Source of the DNA: Vibrio tapetis subsp. quintayensis
GTDB lineage: Bacteria; Pseudomonadota; Gammaproteobacteria; Enterobacterales; Vibrionaceae
DNA: 64,000 nt
NCBI RefSeq assembly: GCF_030409945.1
Contig: NZ_JAUFQV010000035.1
Coordinates: forward strand, 248,001 to 312,000
Reading direction: 5' to 3'
Shown: one piece after another, positions 1 through 8,478 of the stretch
Layout of the letters: the number at the start of each line of letters is the position of its first letter
How positions within the stretch are numbered: position 1 is the first letter of the stretch
The notes under the pieces: generated by a model
Told to the model about the DNA's origin: nothing
The model's database searches: none
The model's input: the letters and a program-made list of their open reading frames with translations, nothing else
Program-made: the position numbers and the translations under genes

Positions 1-332
1 TGCACATGGAGTCCCCATTGCTGCGAGTGACCGGCAATGGCCAAGCTGATTATGTCAATGAAACAGTCGACATGTTGATCAGAGCGTCTATTGTTGGGTC
101 ATTAGAAGGCCAAGGTGGCAAAGACATAGAAGAGCTACGTGACTTAACCATCCCTGTTAACGTTTCAGGTTCTTGGACACAGCCTCAATACAAACTTGTA
201 TTTGATGATGTGCTAAAAGAGAAAGCCAAGAAAGAAGCGGAACGCGGTTTGAAAAAACTGTTGAAAGACAAAGTGGGTGAAGACGACACTAAGAAACTGG
301 CAGACCAGTTATTAAAAGGTCTATTTAACTAA
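1..332 (+). CDS. asmA: AsmA family protein, C-terminal fragment
   Basis: The frame is open from the window edge and ends at TAA 330-332, so only the last ~110 residues of a much longer protein are present. The visible part has a beta-rich stretch reading SGSWTQPQYKLVFDDVLKEK followed by a charged helical tail (KAKKEAERGLKKLLKDK) and ends LLKGLFN, which fits the C-terminus of AsmA. AsmA-family proteins are inner-membrane anchored periplasmic proteins of the bridge-like lipid transfer group linked to outer-membrane lipid homeostasis. A strong hairpin terminator follows at once. The identity rests on a short fragment; other AsmA paralogues such as YhdP or TamB fit less well. Confidence 0.7.
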   Translation, partial: HMESPLLRVTGNGQADYVNETVDMLIRASIVGSLEGQGGKDIEELRDLTIPVNVSGSWTQPQYKLVFDDVLKEKAKKEAERGLKKLLKDKVGEDDTKKLADQLLKGLFN

Positions 333-360
333 CGTAATTCACTTCAATAAATAAAATAAA

Positions 361-392
361 AACGCGCAGATAATGATATCTGCGCGTTTATT
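361..392. terminator. Rho-independent terminator between convergent asmA and almG
   Basis: A perfect 12-bp stem AACGCGCAGATA / TATCTGCGCGTT with an ATGA loop is followed on the plus strand by TTATTTTT. It lies 28 bases after the asmA stop. The other strand has an A/T-rich flank too, so it may also stop the convergent almG transcript. Confidence 0.85.
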
Positions 393-394
393 TT

Positions 395-430
395 TCTACT
401 TCTACTTCTACTTCTACTTCTACTTCTACT
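395..430. repeat. Hexanucleotide tandem repeat, TCTACT x6
   Basis: Six perfect head-to-tail copies of TCTACT fill 395-430, between the asmA terminator and the almG stop codon at 454. It is non-coding on both strands as far as I can tell. A plus-strand reading frame through it gives a run of alternating Phe-Tyr that is simply the repeat translated. Perfect short arrays of this kind can change copy number by strand slippage. Confidence 0.9.
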
Positions 431-453
431 TAGCAGCAACGCATCAATTTGTG

Positions 454-1245
454 TTACTTCCAGCGGTTGTAATGCCAAATCCAATGTTCTGGGTGAGAAC
501 GTATTGTTGTTTCCATTTGTTCTACAAGGTGAGAAACAGATTGTTCGAGACTTTCTTTTATTTCAAATTTTGTAAATTTAGTATGGTAAATATCACCGTC
601 TTGCCAGCCATAACTAAAATAAATAGGTGCATTGCTTAGCATTGCTAATTGAATGCCGATGGCCGGGATTTGAGTTGGGTGTTTAAAAAAAGTGTGTCTC
701 TCTCCCGGCGCATTCATGTCGCAATGAAACATGAGCCAATTACCATGATTTATATTTTGAATTGCTTGAATGATAAAATTATCTGATCTTGCAATATAAG
801 GGCAATCACGGTGATCCAACATTGCTGCAACCCATTGGCTTTCCTTATTATTTCCGTCTGAACCAGCACCGACGATGGTTTTTGTAGCGATACCATTTTG
901 GTTAAGTACCCAAGTAGGTGCATCTGCAATACCTAGATGCAAAGACAGGACGATCCCGCCTTGCCGCTCCCTGGCTGCGTGTTTTATTTCATTGACTCCT
1001 TCAGCTTGTATGTTTTGTTTATCAATATGTAACCACCGAAATAGTGACATTAATTGGTTGTATGCAGAAGCACGAGATAAGCGTTGCTTATCCGTATTGC
1101 TCATGGTGGGGAACGCCTTGTCGAGTCCTTTATAAGCAACATCTGACCTGGTTTTATGGATTAAACTGGCAGCAAGTTTGGCGATAAACCCATGAAGGTA
1201 TGTCGGTATCTTTGCCACGAGTGCAACGCCACGCTCTGGAGTCAT
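454..1245 (-). CDS. almG: LpxL-fold aminoacyl (glycyl) transferase, AlmG-like
   Basis: A 263-residue member of the lipid A late acyltransferase (LpxL/HtrB) superfamily. The family motif HX4D is present (His103, Asp108 in SLHLGIADAP), and the C-terminus SHPEHWIWHYNRWK is the typical ending of this fold. In Vibrio cholerae AlmG moves glycine from carrier AlmF to lipid A and gives polymyxin resistance. The same three-gene order here makes that the best call. I start it at ATG 1245, which overlaps the almF stop as ATGA and has an AAAGGAA ribosome site; a start at 1275 would lie deep inside almF with no site. Alternative: an ordinary LpxL-like acyltransferase, made less likely by the carrier and adenylation partners. 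Confidence 0.75.
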   Translation of the reverse strand: MTPERGVALVAKIPTYLHGFIAKLAASLIHKTRSDVAYKGLDKAFPTMSNTDKQRLSRASAYNQLMSLFRWLHIDKQNIQAEGVNEIKHAARERQGGIVLSLHLGIADAPTWVLNQNGIATKTIVGAGSDGNNKESQWVAAMLDHRDCPYIARSDNFIIQAIQNINHGNWLMFHCDMNAPGERHTFFKHPTQIPAIGIQLAMLSNAPIYFSYGWQDGDIYHTKFTKFEIKESLEQSVSHLVEQMETTIRSHPEHWIWHYNRWK

Positions 1246-1466
1246 GATTTTTCCTTTGAAAAGGGTTCTAGCCACAGGATAAAGTCACGCAAGCTGGCAG
1301 ACATAGGTAGGTGAAACTGACCCAAGTCTGCATTGATACCATGTTGAGTTAGATGGGAAAGTAAGCCAATGAATTGCATCGAGTCGATTTCGGTGAAAAT
1401 GGCGCTATCATCTGATAATTCGTGGCCAAAATTGGCCAAGTATTCATTGATATGTGCTTGTATCAT
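1242..1466 (-). CDS. almF: Small acyl/peptidyl carrier protein, AlmF-like
   Basis: A 74-residue stand-alone carrier protein. The phosphopantetheine attachment serine is seen in EIDSMQF (Ser29), followed by the hydrophobic helix expected of the fold. It would carry an activated amino acid (glycine in V. cholerae) as a thioester from AlmE to AlmG in the cytoplasm. It overlaps almE by 23 bases upstream and almG by 4 bases (ATGA) downstream, so the three are one translationally coupled operon. A 4'-phosphopantetheinyl transferase would be needed for activity and is not in this window. Confidence 0.75.
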   Translation of the reverse strand: MIQAHINEYLANFGHELSDDSAIFTEIDSMQFIGLLSHLTQHGINADLGQFHLPMSASLRDFILWLEPFSKEKS

Positions 1467-2985
1467 GGGTTTGTCCTGCTAGTTTATTTAGTTGTGTTTG
1501 AAGGGCCTTAATATCAACTTTGCCGTTAATGTTAATCGGTAAATTCTGGCAAAAATGAATGCTGCTCGGAACCATATAAGGGGGCAGTTTCATGCTAAGG
1601 TGTTTCTCTATAGCTGTTCGCTTAGTGTTTGATGTTTCGACAACGTATAAAACCAAACCCATGGCGCCATCGCATGCGTTTGTTGGCCAAGGTACCGCCG
1701 CGCTTTCTATACCTAATTGCCTAACGGTACTTTCTATTTCACCTAATTCAACGCGATGACCTTGAACTTTAACTTGGTGGTCTTCACGTCCTTTGTAGTT
1801 CAACCCGTTTCCGTCTACCGTCACAATGTCACCGGTGTCGTACCAAGTTTTACCCGACGAATCTTGTTTAAAGGCTTGGTTATCAGCGATGGCGTTGTGC
1901 CAGTATTGATTGATGACTTGTTCACCTTGAATGTATAAACGAGCACAATCAGAATGTTTCATCGAGACTAATTTGGATTTCTGGCCATTGAACATACTGC
2001 CTATAGGGACGTATGCAGTCTGGTAGTCTTGTTGGGGATTGAACTCGTGGGCGCTGATTGCAATGGTTGCTTCTGTTGGCCCGTAAAGGTTGACCAACTT
2101 TTGGTTAGTCGCTAAAGCCCATAGGGATGCGTGATCGACACTGAGTGCTTGCCCGCAGAAAAAACTGAACCTCAAAGATGGAATGCTATTTTCCTCAAGT
2201 TTGTTCAATTGTGCCGACAATGGAATGATATTGGGAACGGCGAGCATACAGGTAATATGGTGAAACCGGATAAAATCTACCGGGCAACTTTTTAGTAGCT
2301 CTGGCAAAACGTACAAAGCAGCCCCGTGACTCCAGGACAATGCCCAGTCGTGCACTGAAAGATCGAAAGTGAGATCTGAGTGTTGCGAAAATCGATCAGT
2401 AGAACTGAATTCGAAACATGAATCCATATGATTAATATAGTGATCTAAATTCTGATGCGTAATACCAATGCCTTTAGGTTTTCCCGTTGTTCCTGAGGTA
2501 AACATCAGGTAAGCGTAACCTCCTGTCCTGACGTCTACTATTTCATCGTTATTACTCAGCGCCATCGATGGAACAATTTCTTGGTCGTTTGGGGTTTCTG
2601 CTTGCCAAATTACTTGGAGCTGAGGCAAATCTTGCAATAATCTATCGACTAAAGGGCTGTCACATGGTGAAGCAATAATGAATTCACATCGCGCTGCTTG
2701 TAAAATATCCACAAGACGCTGAGTTGGCTGTCTGATGCTTAATGGTAGAAAAATATTACCACTAAATAGAATCCCCAAAAGCGCGCTATAGCTGTCTACA
2801 GTGCGTGTCGCTAACACGGCGATGGTTTGCTGATGAGCATGACATGCTTTCAGGTACAAACTGATCTTATGCGACCGATTGGCTAAATCTTGATAGGAAT
2901 AACTTTTGTTGTTTACCCACAAAGCTTGGTGATTTTCACCTAAGCGATTGAAGTTATGCCAAATTTTTTTAATAGTGGAAGACAC
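1444..2985 (-). CDS. almE: Amino acid adenylation enzyme, AlmE-like
   Basis: A 513-residue stand-alone adenylation domain of the nonribosomal peptide synthetase type. Core motifs in order: LMFTSGTTGKPKG (160-172), FDLSVHD (207-213, carrying the conserved substrate-binding Asp), NLYGPTEAT (299-307), WYDTGD (381-386), the GRxDxQVKxxGxRVELxEIE hinge (399-418) and ININGKVD with the catalytic lysine at 489. It should activate an amino acid with ATP and load it on the neighbouring carrier. By analogy with V. cholerae AlmE the substrate would be glycine, but the specificity code was not worked out here. First gene of the almE-F-G operon, with the promoter presumably in 2986-3255. No two-component regulator lies next to it in this window. 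Confidence 0.78.
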   Translation of the reverse strand: MSSTIKKIWHNFNRLGENHQALWVNNKSYSYQDLANRSHKISLYLKACHAHQQTIAVLATRTVDSYSALLGILFSGNIFLPLSIRQPTQRLVDILQAARCEFIIASPCDSPLVDRLLQDLPQLQVIWQAETPNDQEIVPSMALSNNDEIVDVRTGGYAYLMFTSGTTGKPKGIGITHQNLDHYINHMDSCFEFSSTDRFSQHSDLTFDLSVHDWALSWSHGAALYVLPELLKSCPVDFIRFHHITCMLAVPNIIPLSAQLNKLEENSIPSLRFSFFCGQALSVDHASLWALATNQKLVNLYGPTEATIAISAHEFNPQQDYQTAYVPIGSMFNGQKSKLVSMKHSDCARLYIQGEQVINQYWHNAIADNQAFKQDSSGKTWYDTGDIVTVDGNGLNYKGREDHQVKVQGHRVELGEIESTVRQLGIESAAVPWPTNACDGAMGLVLYVVETSNTKRTAIEKHLSMKLPPYMVPSSIHFCQNLPININGKVDIKALQTQLNKLAGQTHDTSTYQ

Positions 2986-3255
2986 CGTGTTTTCTCATGT
3001 TTTTACTTATATGAACACTGTACAAAATGAGGCGACATGAAAGTATCAGAGTTTTGTATGGATATGTATGGTTTGTCATGGTACCTGTACAATCTGGTTG
3101 GCGGTGCACTCGAATATAAATAGATAGAGTGCGTATGGGCTTAAGCCAGTACGCCGTAGGTTATTGTGTCCGGCGGGCGTGACAATTCGTGACAGAAGAG
3201 CATCTCAAATCGTATTAGGATGTGTATAACTATTTGTTAAAAGAGAACCTCAGCG

Positions 3256-4047
3256 ATGAAAATGAATACCATATGCAGTCTTGTTTTTTTGGCTTTGCCA
3301 TTGAGTTCTTTAGCTAGCGATGAGTTCGACGCTCAAACGAACGCAATAAAGGGTTGTCCCGGCGACTTTTTTATTCAAAAAGCCGTCGTTTTTGATTCGG
3401 TTACGATTTGTGCGACTAACAAAGTTGATGATGAGAAACTGGCACATGCCGCAAGCGTCACGGCACAGTGGCTGGATAACAATCAAGACGGAGACGTCGA
3501 CGAACCAAAACTGCTCCCGTTACTCAAACAAAACAGTGCGACGCTGCTAATGAGCGGTGAAGGCTTTAACGACCGTGCATTTGATGCGATGTCTGATGAG
3601 CTTGACGGCTTAGTGGGCCAAGATTTAGCCGCCAATGAAACGAACCCTCGTTCACGTCGAGATGCCTCTCAAGAAGAAATCCATCACCTAATCGTTAACG
3701 CAGGCTGGCAGAATCTGTATCCAACCGTTTTCAGCGATCAAAAAGAACAAGCAAGTTCGCTATACAAACAATGGCAAAAGGCTGAGCAACAAGGGAGTTA
3801 TTCTTATGACGATCCGACCTGTGATGACAGCTGCAAAACCGTAGAGTTTTTCTATCTTGCTACTGCTGCCTACCTTGGTTCATCAGCGGATCTCGAATCT
3901 GATGAGATGATGATTAAGAACAAAGAGTCGTTGAAGAAGAAACTACCGGGAGTGGTGAATATTATGGAAGCGACGAAATATCAGTATCCGGTCTACTTAT
4001 GGCCAGATGGGCATTATAGCCATCAAAACCGCATAAAATTTAACTAA
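3256..4047 (+). CDS. Secreted protein of unknown function with an EF-hand-like loop
   Basis: I do not recognise the family. The 263-residue product has a clear signal peptide (cleavage likely after LSSLAS, ~residue 21). It has four cysteines in two groups (34, 52 and a CDDSC pair near 190) that could form periplasmic disulfides. The segment DNNQDGDVDE (74-83) resembles a calcium-binding EF-hand loop (D-x-N-x-D-G) but position 12 is Lys instead of Glu, so calcium binding is doubtful. It is transcribed divergently from almEFG across a 270-bp gap and is not obviously in an operon with the HAD gene downstream. A second in-frame ATG two codons on is an equally possible start. Confidence 0.6.
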   Translation: MKMNTICSLVFLALPLSSLASDEFDAQTNAIKGCPGDFFIQKAVVFDSVTICATNKVDDEKLAHAASVTAQWLDNNQDGDVDEPKLLPLLKQNSATLLMSGEGFNDRAFDAMSDELDGLVGQDLAANETNPRSRRDASQEEIHHLIVNAGWQNLYPTVFSDQKEQASSLYKQWQKAEQQGSYSYDDPTCDDSCKTVEFFYLATAAYLGSSADLESDEMMIKNKESLKKKLPGVVNIMEATKYQYPVYLWPDGHYSHQNRIKFN

Positions 4048-4144
4048 GCTAAGCCTAAACGATTTTGGTTACATTATTTGCAACGGATTGACTGTGCTGT
4101 CTTGTTAGCTCGTGTAGAATACGGGCTTCGATTTATTTTCTCTG

Positions 4145-4801
4145 ATGATAATTATGACGTTTCAAGCCGCAATTTTTGATATGGATGGGCTCTTACTCGA
4201 TACTGAACGGGTGTGCATGAAAATATTCAAGCAAGCCTGTGAAGTGCGCAACGTGCCATTTTTGCAAGATGTATACCTCACTATTATAGGGCGCAATGCT
4301 GCTGGTATTGAGCAAGCGATTTGTAACGGATATGGCCCAGACCTCGACTATCCAAGCCTTAATGCTGAGTGGCGAAAGCGCTATGATGCGGTTGTGATGA
4401 ATCAAGCTATTCCTATTAAAGATGGGGTGGTTGAGCTGTTAGAGTGGTTGAAAGGAAACAATGTACCTATTGCCGTTGCGACATCGACACGAAAAGAAGT
4501 CGCTGAAACTAAGTTACGCTTAGCAGGGCTGAGCCAGTATTTTGATGTTCTGGCCACTGGATGCGAAGTAAAGCAGGGTAAACCTGACCCTGAAATATTT
4601 TTGCTCGCGGCAAGCCGATTAGGGGTTGATGCCCAGTATTGTCTTGCCTTTGAAGACTCAAATAATGGCGTTCGCTCTGCGGTAGCAGCCAATATGACGA
4701 CGTATCAAATTCCCGATCTTGTTGAACCCTGCGATGAGGTTTTGGCCTTAGATCATAAGGTTCGTTCGTCACTAGAGTTGGTATTGGCCGAACTTAAATA
4801 G
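4145..4801 (+). CDS. HAD-superfamily phosphatase, beta-phosphoglucomutase-like subfamily
   Basis: A 218-residue protein with the HAD motif I FDMDGLLLDTE (nucleophile Asp12, acid/base Asp14), motif II VATST, motif III lysine in KQGKPDPEIF and motif IV AFEDSNNGV. The helical cap between motifs I and II places it with phosphoglycolate phosphatase / beta-phosphoglucomutase / YniC-type sugar phosphate phosphatases. Length is normal for the group. The substrate cannot be told from sequence. ATG codons at 4145 and 4154 are both possible and neither has a convincing ribosome site. A weak GGGTAGG/CCTGCCC hairpin follows without a good T-run. Confidence 0.8.
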   Translation: MIIMTFQAAIFDMDGLLLDTERVCMKIFKQACEVRNVPFLQDVYLTIIGRNAAGIEQAICNGYGPDLDYPSLNAEWRKRYDAVVMNQAIPIKDGVVELLEWLKGNNVPIAVATSTRKEVAETKLRLAGLSQYFDVLATGCEVKQGKPDPEIFLLAASRLGVDAQYCLAFEDSNNGVRSAVAANMTTYQIPDLVEPCDEVLALDHKVRSSLELVLAELK

Positions 4802-4893
4802 AAGCGTTTCATTGAGTTCTTGTGGGGTAGGGAATCACCTGCCCTTAAAATTGTCCGGTTTGTCTGCTAAATTATTAGATAACCAAGGGCTGG

Positions 4894-5895
4894 ATGGTAA
4901 GTGAATCGGTGATAGAAAAGCGCTATTTGTACATTGGCTTAATACTATTTCCGTCATTCGTGTTTTTGTGGGCCGGGCAATTTCGTTCAATCTGGTGGCT
5001 CGAAAATCTCACAGGCATACCTTTGATACTCATTGGCTATTATGCGTTTTTGAGTGTGATTTTTTTGTTTTCTGCTCCGTATCGGTTTACAGCTTGCACT
5101 ATTGGGTTGGCTTTCATCTGGTTTTTTTCCATCCCAGCGGCTACCTACGAGCGTGGCGAGTCATGCATAAAGCCTGTTTCAATTGTTCAGTATAATCTTC
5201 GCTATGAAAACCCCGACCTGTCCGCTTTTATTGAGTACATTCGTACCCAACCTATCGATCTCGTTGTTTTACAGGAAGTGTCTCCCGGCCATGGTGAACA
5301 GTTTAGAGTGTTGGATAATGTCTATCCATTTCAATATGGTGGGCAAGGCAAAATAGGCTATCCAAGTGGCCAGATGGTACTAAGCAAAAATCGACTGTAT
5401 GGGATGAGTGTGTTCAGATCCGCTTATGGGCATAAACTCATTCGAGGTATTTGGCAGCCGAACGCTGAGCTTGATATTGCGCTCTACGTGGGTCACCCCC
5501 CTTCTCCAAGAACAGAGTCCTTATGGCTGGCTCGTAATGCCACAATGGATGCGCTGGAGGATCTTGTCTCCTTATCTCCACTTGATACAACACTGGTCGT
5601 GGGGGATTTTAACTTATCGTCAGAAAGTCATCGGTTTAAAAGGATGTTGGTTGAGTTTGAACGACAGCCCGTGAGGAGTTGGCCTGTTGAATTGGCTGGG
5701 GTTCAATTTCCAAAAGCCTCTATGATCGGAATCGATCATCTGTGGCTGAAGAGTGATTCAAAAGCAAAGTACGGGATTTGCCATCGCCGCGCTTTGCTAG
5801 AATTTGAAGGGTCGGATCACAGCCCAATATTAACGGTGATTGGCAAGGCCACAACCGATATCTATAGTGATGCGATTACCAGTCCACGCCTTTAA
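4894..5895 (+). CDS. Membrane-anchored endonuclease/exonuclease/phosphatase-family protein
   Basis: A 333-residue protein with about three hydrophobic segments at the N-terminus (roughly 11-29, 40-60, 65-82) followed by an EEP catalytic domain. Active-site residues are visible in order: Asn101 (VQYNLRY), Glu128 (VVLQEVS), Asp238/Asn240 (VVGDFNL), Asp281-His282 (GIDHLW) and Asp308-His309 (GSDHSP). The catalytic domain probably faces the periplasm, as in YafD/YbhP-like homologues whose substrates are unsettled (phospholipid head groups or nucleic acid). AAGGG precedes the ATG. Its 3' end overlaps the convergent btuR gene by 20 bases. Confidence 0.75.
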   Translation: MVSESVIEKRYLYIGLILFPSFVFLWAGQFRSIWWLENLTGIPLILIGYYAFLSVIFLFSAPYRFTACTIGLAFIWFFSIPAATYERGESCIKPVSIVQYNLRYENPDLSAFIEYIRTQPIDLVVLQEVSPGHGEQFRVLDNVYPFQYGGQGKIGYPSGQMVLSKNRLYGMSVFRSAYGHKLIRGIWQPNAELDIALYVGHPPSPRTESLWLARNATMDALEDLVSLSPLDTTLVVGDFNLSSESHRFKRMLVEFERQPVRSWPVELAGVQFPKASMIGIDHLWLKSDSKAKYGICHRRALLEFEGSDHSPILTVIGKATTDIYSDAITSPRL

Positions 5896-6481
5896 GTGCT
5901 TTTACGCCATTTTCGAACGCGTGCTTAACATTACGAACTTCAGATACTGTGTCTGCCAGTTCTGTGAGTTCGCGATGAGCGCCTCGGCCAGTAATAATAA
6001 CAGATTGCATCGGAGGGCGGTTTTTCAATGCTTCTGTCAACTCTTCTAAGTCGATGTAACCGTAGTTGACCATGTAGGTCAGTTCATCAAACAGCAGTAC
6101 ATCAATGGATTCATCAGTCAGCATACGTTTGCATTCTTGCCAAACCTGTTGCGCGGCTTCGGTATCTTTCTGTTTATTCTGAGTTTCCCAAGTGAATCCT
6201 GTACCCATTACATGAAATTCGACACCCAGCTTTTCGAGTAGATTTTTTTCGCCGTTGTCCCATGTTCCTTTGATGAATTGAGTGACACCACACTTCAAGC
6301 CATGGCCAATCGCACGGCATATGGTGCCGAAACCAGAAGTAGATTTGCCCTTGCCATTACCGGTAATAACGAGCAATAACCCTTTTACTTCTTGAGCTGC
6401 TGCGATTTTCTCGTCGATTTTGTCTTTTACTTTTTTTTGGCGCGCTTGATAGCGTTCATCTTTGCTTTGTTGAGAAGACAT
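5876..6481 (-). CDS. btuR: Corrinoid (cob(I)alamin) adenosyltransferase
   Basis: A 201-residue CobA/CobO/BtuR-type enzyme that transfers the 5'-deoxyadenosyl group of ATP to cob(I)alamin or cobinamide in the cytoplasm. The P-loop GNGKGKST is at 41-48 with the reversed-type fold expected of the family, followed by FDELTYMVNYGY and VIITGRGAHRELTELAD, both family signatures. An AAAGGGGC site sits just before the ATG. It stands alone, with no other cobalamin synthesis gene and no cobalamin riboswitch visible nearby, which suggests salvage of corrinoids. It overlaps the convergent membrane phosphatase gene by 20 bases. Confidence 0.92.
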   Translation of the reverse strand: MSSQQSKDERYQARQKKVKDKIDEKIAAAQEVKGLLLVITGNGKGKSTSGFGTICRAIGHGLKCGVTQFIKGTWDNGEKNLLEKLGVEFHVMGTGFTWETQNKQKDTEAAQQVWQECKRMLTDESIDVLLFDELTYMVNYGYIDLEELTEALKNRPPMQSVIITGRGAHRELTELADTVSEVRNVKHAFENGVKALKGVDW

Positions 6482-6561
6482 GTTGCCCCTTTAATTCTTC
6501 TTTGGCTTTACAATATAGTAACTTATCCTGCGTTCGGTAAAAACCTTAGGAAAATTAAGTG

Positions 6562-6590
6562 CAAAAAAAACCAACGCAAATGCGCTGGTT
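6562..6590 (-). terminator. Terminator of the SulP transporter gene
   Basis: Read on the minus strand: AACCAGCGC-ATTT-GCGTTGGTT followed by a run of T. It has a 9-bp stem including one G-T pair, 28 bases past the sulP stop. Confidence 0.85.
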
Positions 6591-6618
6591 TTTAGGTTTT
6601 CGTAGCTAGTGCTAGTGA

Positions 6619-8175
6619 TTAAGCAAGAATATCAGTCGCAACTTTATAGCTTGGATCTTCTTTTACGTTGATCTCAACTAGGCTACCTGCTTTGTGCAGT
6701 AGTGCGCGGCAGTCTTGGCTTAGATGACGAAGATGAAGCGTTTTACCAAGAGCACTGTAACGCTCTGCTATGGTTTCAATGGCTTCGATAGCTGAGTGAT
6801 CTGTAACACGTGAGTTAGCGAAGTCGACAATAACGTCTTTAGGGTCATTCTGAGCGTCAAACAGTTCTAAGAAGTTAGCGGCAGAGCCAAAGAATACAGG
6901 ACCATTGATATGGTACTCTTTCGACCCTTCTGCATTTAAATGGCTTGAAGCGTAAATGTGCTTCGCGTGTTGCCATGCAAACATAAGTGCAGATGCAATC
7001 ACACCAACGAGAACGGCCACAGCCAAGTCTGTCAGTACGGTAACAACTGTTACTAATACGATAACAAAGAAATCTTGTTTTGGTACGCGACGCGCCAATT
7101 TGAATGTTGCCCACTCAAATGTGCCAATCACAACCATGAACATAACACCGACCAATGCCGCAAGTGGGATCATTTCGATCAGAGCAGAGCCGAATAGAAT
7201 GAAGAACAATAAGCTTAGAGCCGCAACAATACCAGAAAGACGGCCACGACCACCGGAGTTAACGTTGATCATCGATTGACCAATCATCGCACAGCCGCCC
7301 ATCGCACCAAATACCGAACAGGTCACGTTAGCCACACCCTGACCAACACATTCACGGTTACTTTGACCGCGAGTGTTTGTCATCTCATCAATAACCGTCA
7401 GAGTTAGCAGTGACTCAATCAACCCAATGGCTGCTAGGATGATTGCGTATGGCAAGATGATTTGCAGCGTTTCAATAGAAACAGGAACATTTGGAATCGA
7501 GAATGTTGGTAATGAGCCAGCTAGCGTAGCGGCACTGTCACCTGACATGCTACGTAAGAAATCAACGACAGTGCGAGTATCAAGATCTAAGCCTTGAACT
7601 AATGCCGTCACGGTAAAGATAGCAACCAAAGACGAAGGTACTGCGGTCGTGATTTTTGGTAAGAAATGAATGATCGCCATGGTTAAAAGAACCAAGCCCA
7701 TCATTAACATCATTTGACCTTGTGGTAGCCAAGTGAGTGCACCGGTTAAATCGGGCGCTTTAAACTGACCTAACTGAGCCAAGAAAATTACAATAGCCAG
7801 ACCATTAACAAAGCCAATCATCACTGGGTGCGGAACCATTCGGATAAATTTACCGAGTTTGAAAATACCCGCAGTAATTTGCAAAATGCCCGCTAGTAAA
7901 ACGGCGGCGAATAGGTACTGAACACCATGTGTGAGTACTAAGCTTGTCATTACAACCGCCATCGCACCAGTAGCACCAGAGATCATGCCTGGGCGACCAC
8001 CGAAGATAGATGTGATCAAGCCAACAATGAATGCAGCGTACAAGCCGACCATTGGGTCTACACCTGCTACAAAAGCAAAAGCAACGGCTTCTGGAACAAG
8101 GGCAAGTGCTACGGTTAAACCAGAAAGCACATCGTTTTTAACAGAGTGTTTAGAAAACTGTGGAAATTCGAACAT
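6619..8175 (-). CDS. SulP-family anion transporter with STAS domain
   Basis: A 518-residue SLC26/SulP permease. The N-terminal ~390 residues hold the repeated hydrophobic helices, starting with VLSGLTVALALVPEAVAFAF and the family-typical GLYAAFIVGLITSIFGGRPGMISGATGAMAVV region. The last ~110 residues form a STAS domain (DVIVDFANSRVTDHSAIEAIE). Members import dicarboxylates, bicarbonate or sulfate by proton or sodium coupling; the substrate is not predictable here. The length fits the shorter bacterial forms. It is a single-gene unit with its own terminator and a structured 5' region. Confidence 0.85.
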   Translation of the reverse strand: MFEFPQFSKHSVKNDVLSGLTVALALVPEAVAFAFVAGVDPMVGLYAAFIVGLITSIFGGRPGMISGATGAMAVVMTSLVLTHGVQYLFAAVLLAGILQITAGIFKLGKFIRMVPHPVMIGFVNGLAIVIFLAQLGQFKAPDLTGALTWLPQGQMMLMMGLVLLTMAIIHFLPKITTAVPSSLVAIFTVTALVQGLDLDTRTVVDFLRSMSGDSAATLAGSLPTFSIPNVPVSIETLQIILPYAIILAAIGLIESLLTLTVIDEMTNTRGQSNRECVGQGVANVTCSVFGAMGGCAMIGQSMINVNSGGRGRLSGIVAALSLLFFILFGSALIEMIPLAALVGVMFMVVIGTFEWATFKLARRVPKQDFFVIVLVTVVTVLTDLAVAVLVGVIASALMFAWQHAKHIYASSHLNAEGSKEYHINGPVFFGSAANFLELFDAQNDPKDVIVDFANSRVTDHSAIEAIETIAERYSALGKTLHLRHLSQDCRALLHKAGSLVEINVKEDPSYKVATDILA

Positions 8176-8420
8176 TTTTGCTCAGTCAATTAGCTAGAGG
8201 TGAATGTTATCGAAGATAGGCTGGGTCAAATAATGTCAATGTAAAAGAGCAGCGTTATGTTTCGATGTGTAAGTGCGCGCATCCTACCGAAAAGCGTGAC
8301 GAAGTTCAATATTGATAGAGTGATTGTTCTATGAACAATTGATTTATATTGATGATTAAGTTGTTTCTGGTAGGAATAGAGTGGTTTGTTTCAAGAGCTC
8401 AAATTGAAAAGTCTAGATAC
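8176..8420. other. Structured non-coding stretch upstream of the SulP gene
   Basis: No gene is seen between the SulP start and the rne terminator. The region contains a perfect 7-bp inverted repeat ATTGTTC-TAT-GAACAAT (8323-8339). It also has a longer-range imperfect pair, ATCCTACCGAAA (8281-8292) against TTTCTGGTAGGAAT (about 8364-8378), which would enclose the first. This may be the SulP promoter/leader or an operator; I could not identify a convincing promoter. Confidence 0.35.
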
Positions 8421-8455
8421 AAAAAGACCGCACTGAATAGTGCGGTCTTTTTTTA
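8421..8455 (-). terminator. rne terminator
   Basis: Perfect 13-bp stem AAAAGACCGCACT / AGTGCGGTCTTTT with a four-base loop; on the minus strand it ends in a T-run. It lies 24 bases after the rne stop. Its symmetry and the A-run on the other side would also allow bidirectional use. Confidence 0.9.
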
Positions 8456-8478
8456 TAGAGCTTACCGTTTAATCACAC

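Noticed and set aside
373..639. Plus-strand frame with alternating Phe-Tyr
   Set aside because: It is a translation of the TCTACT repeat and then the antisense of almG; no ribosome site.
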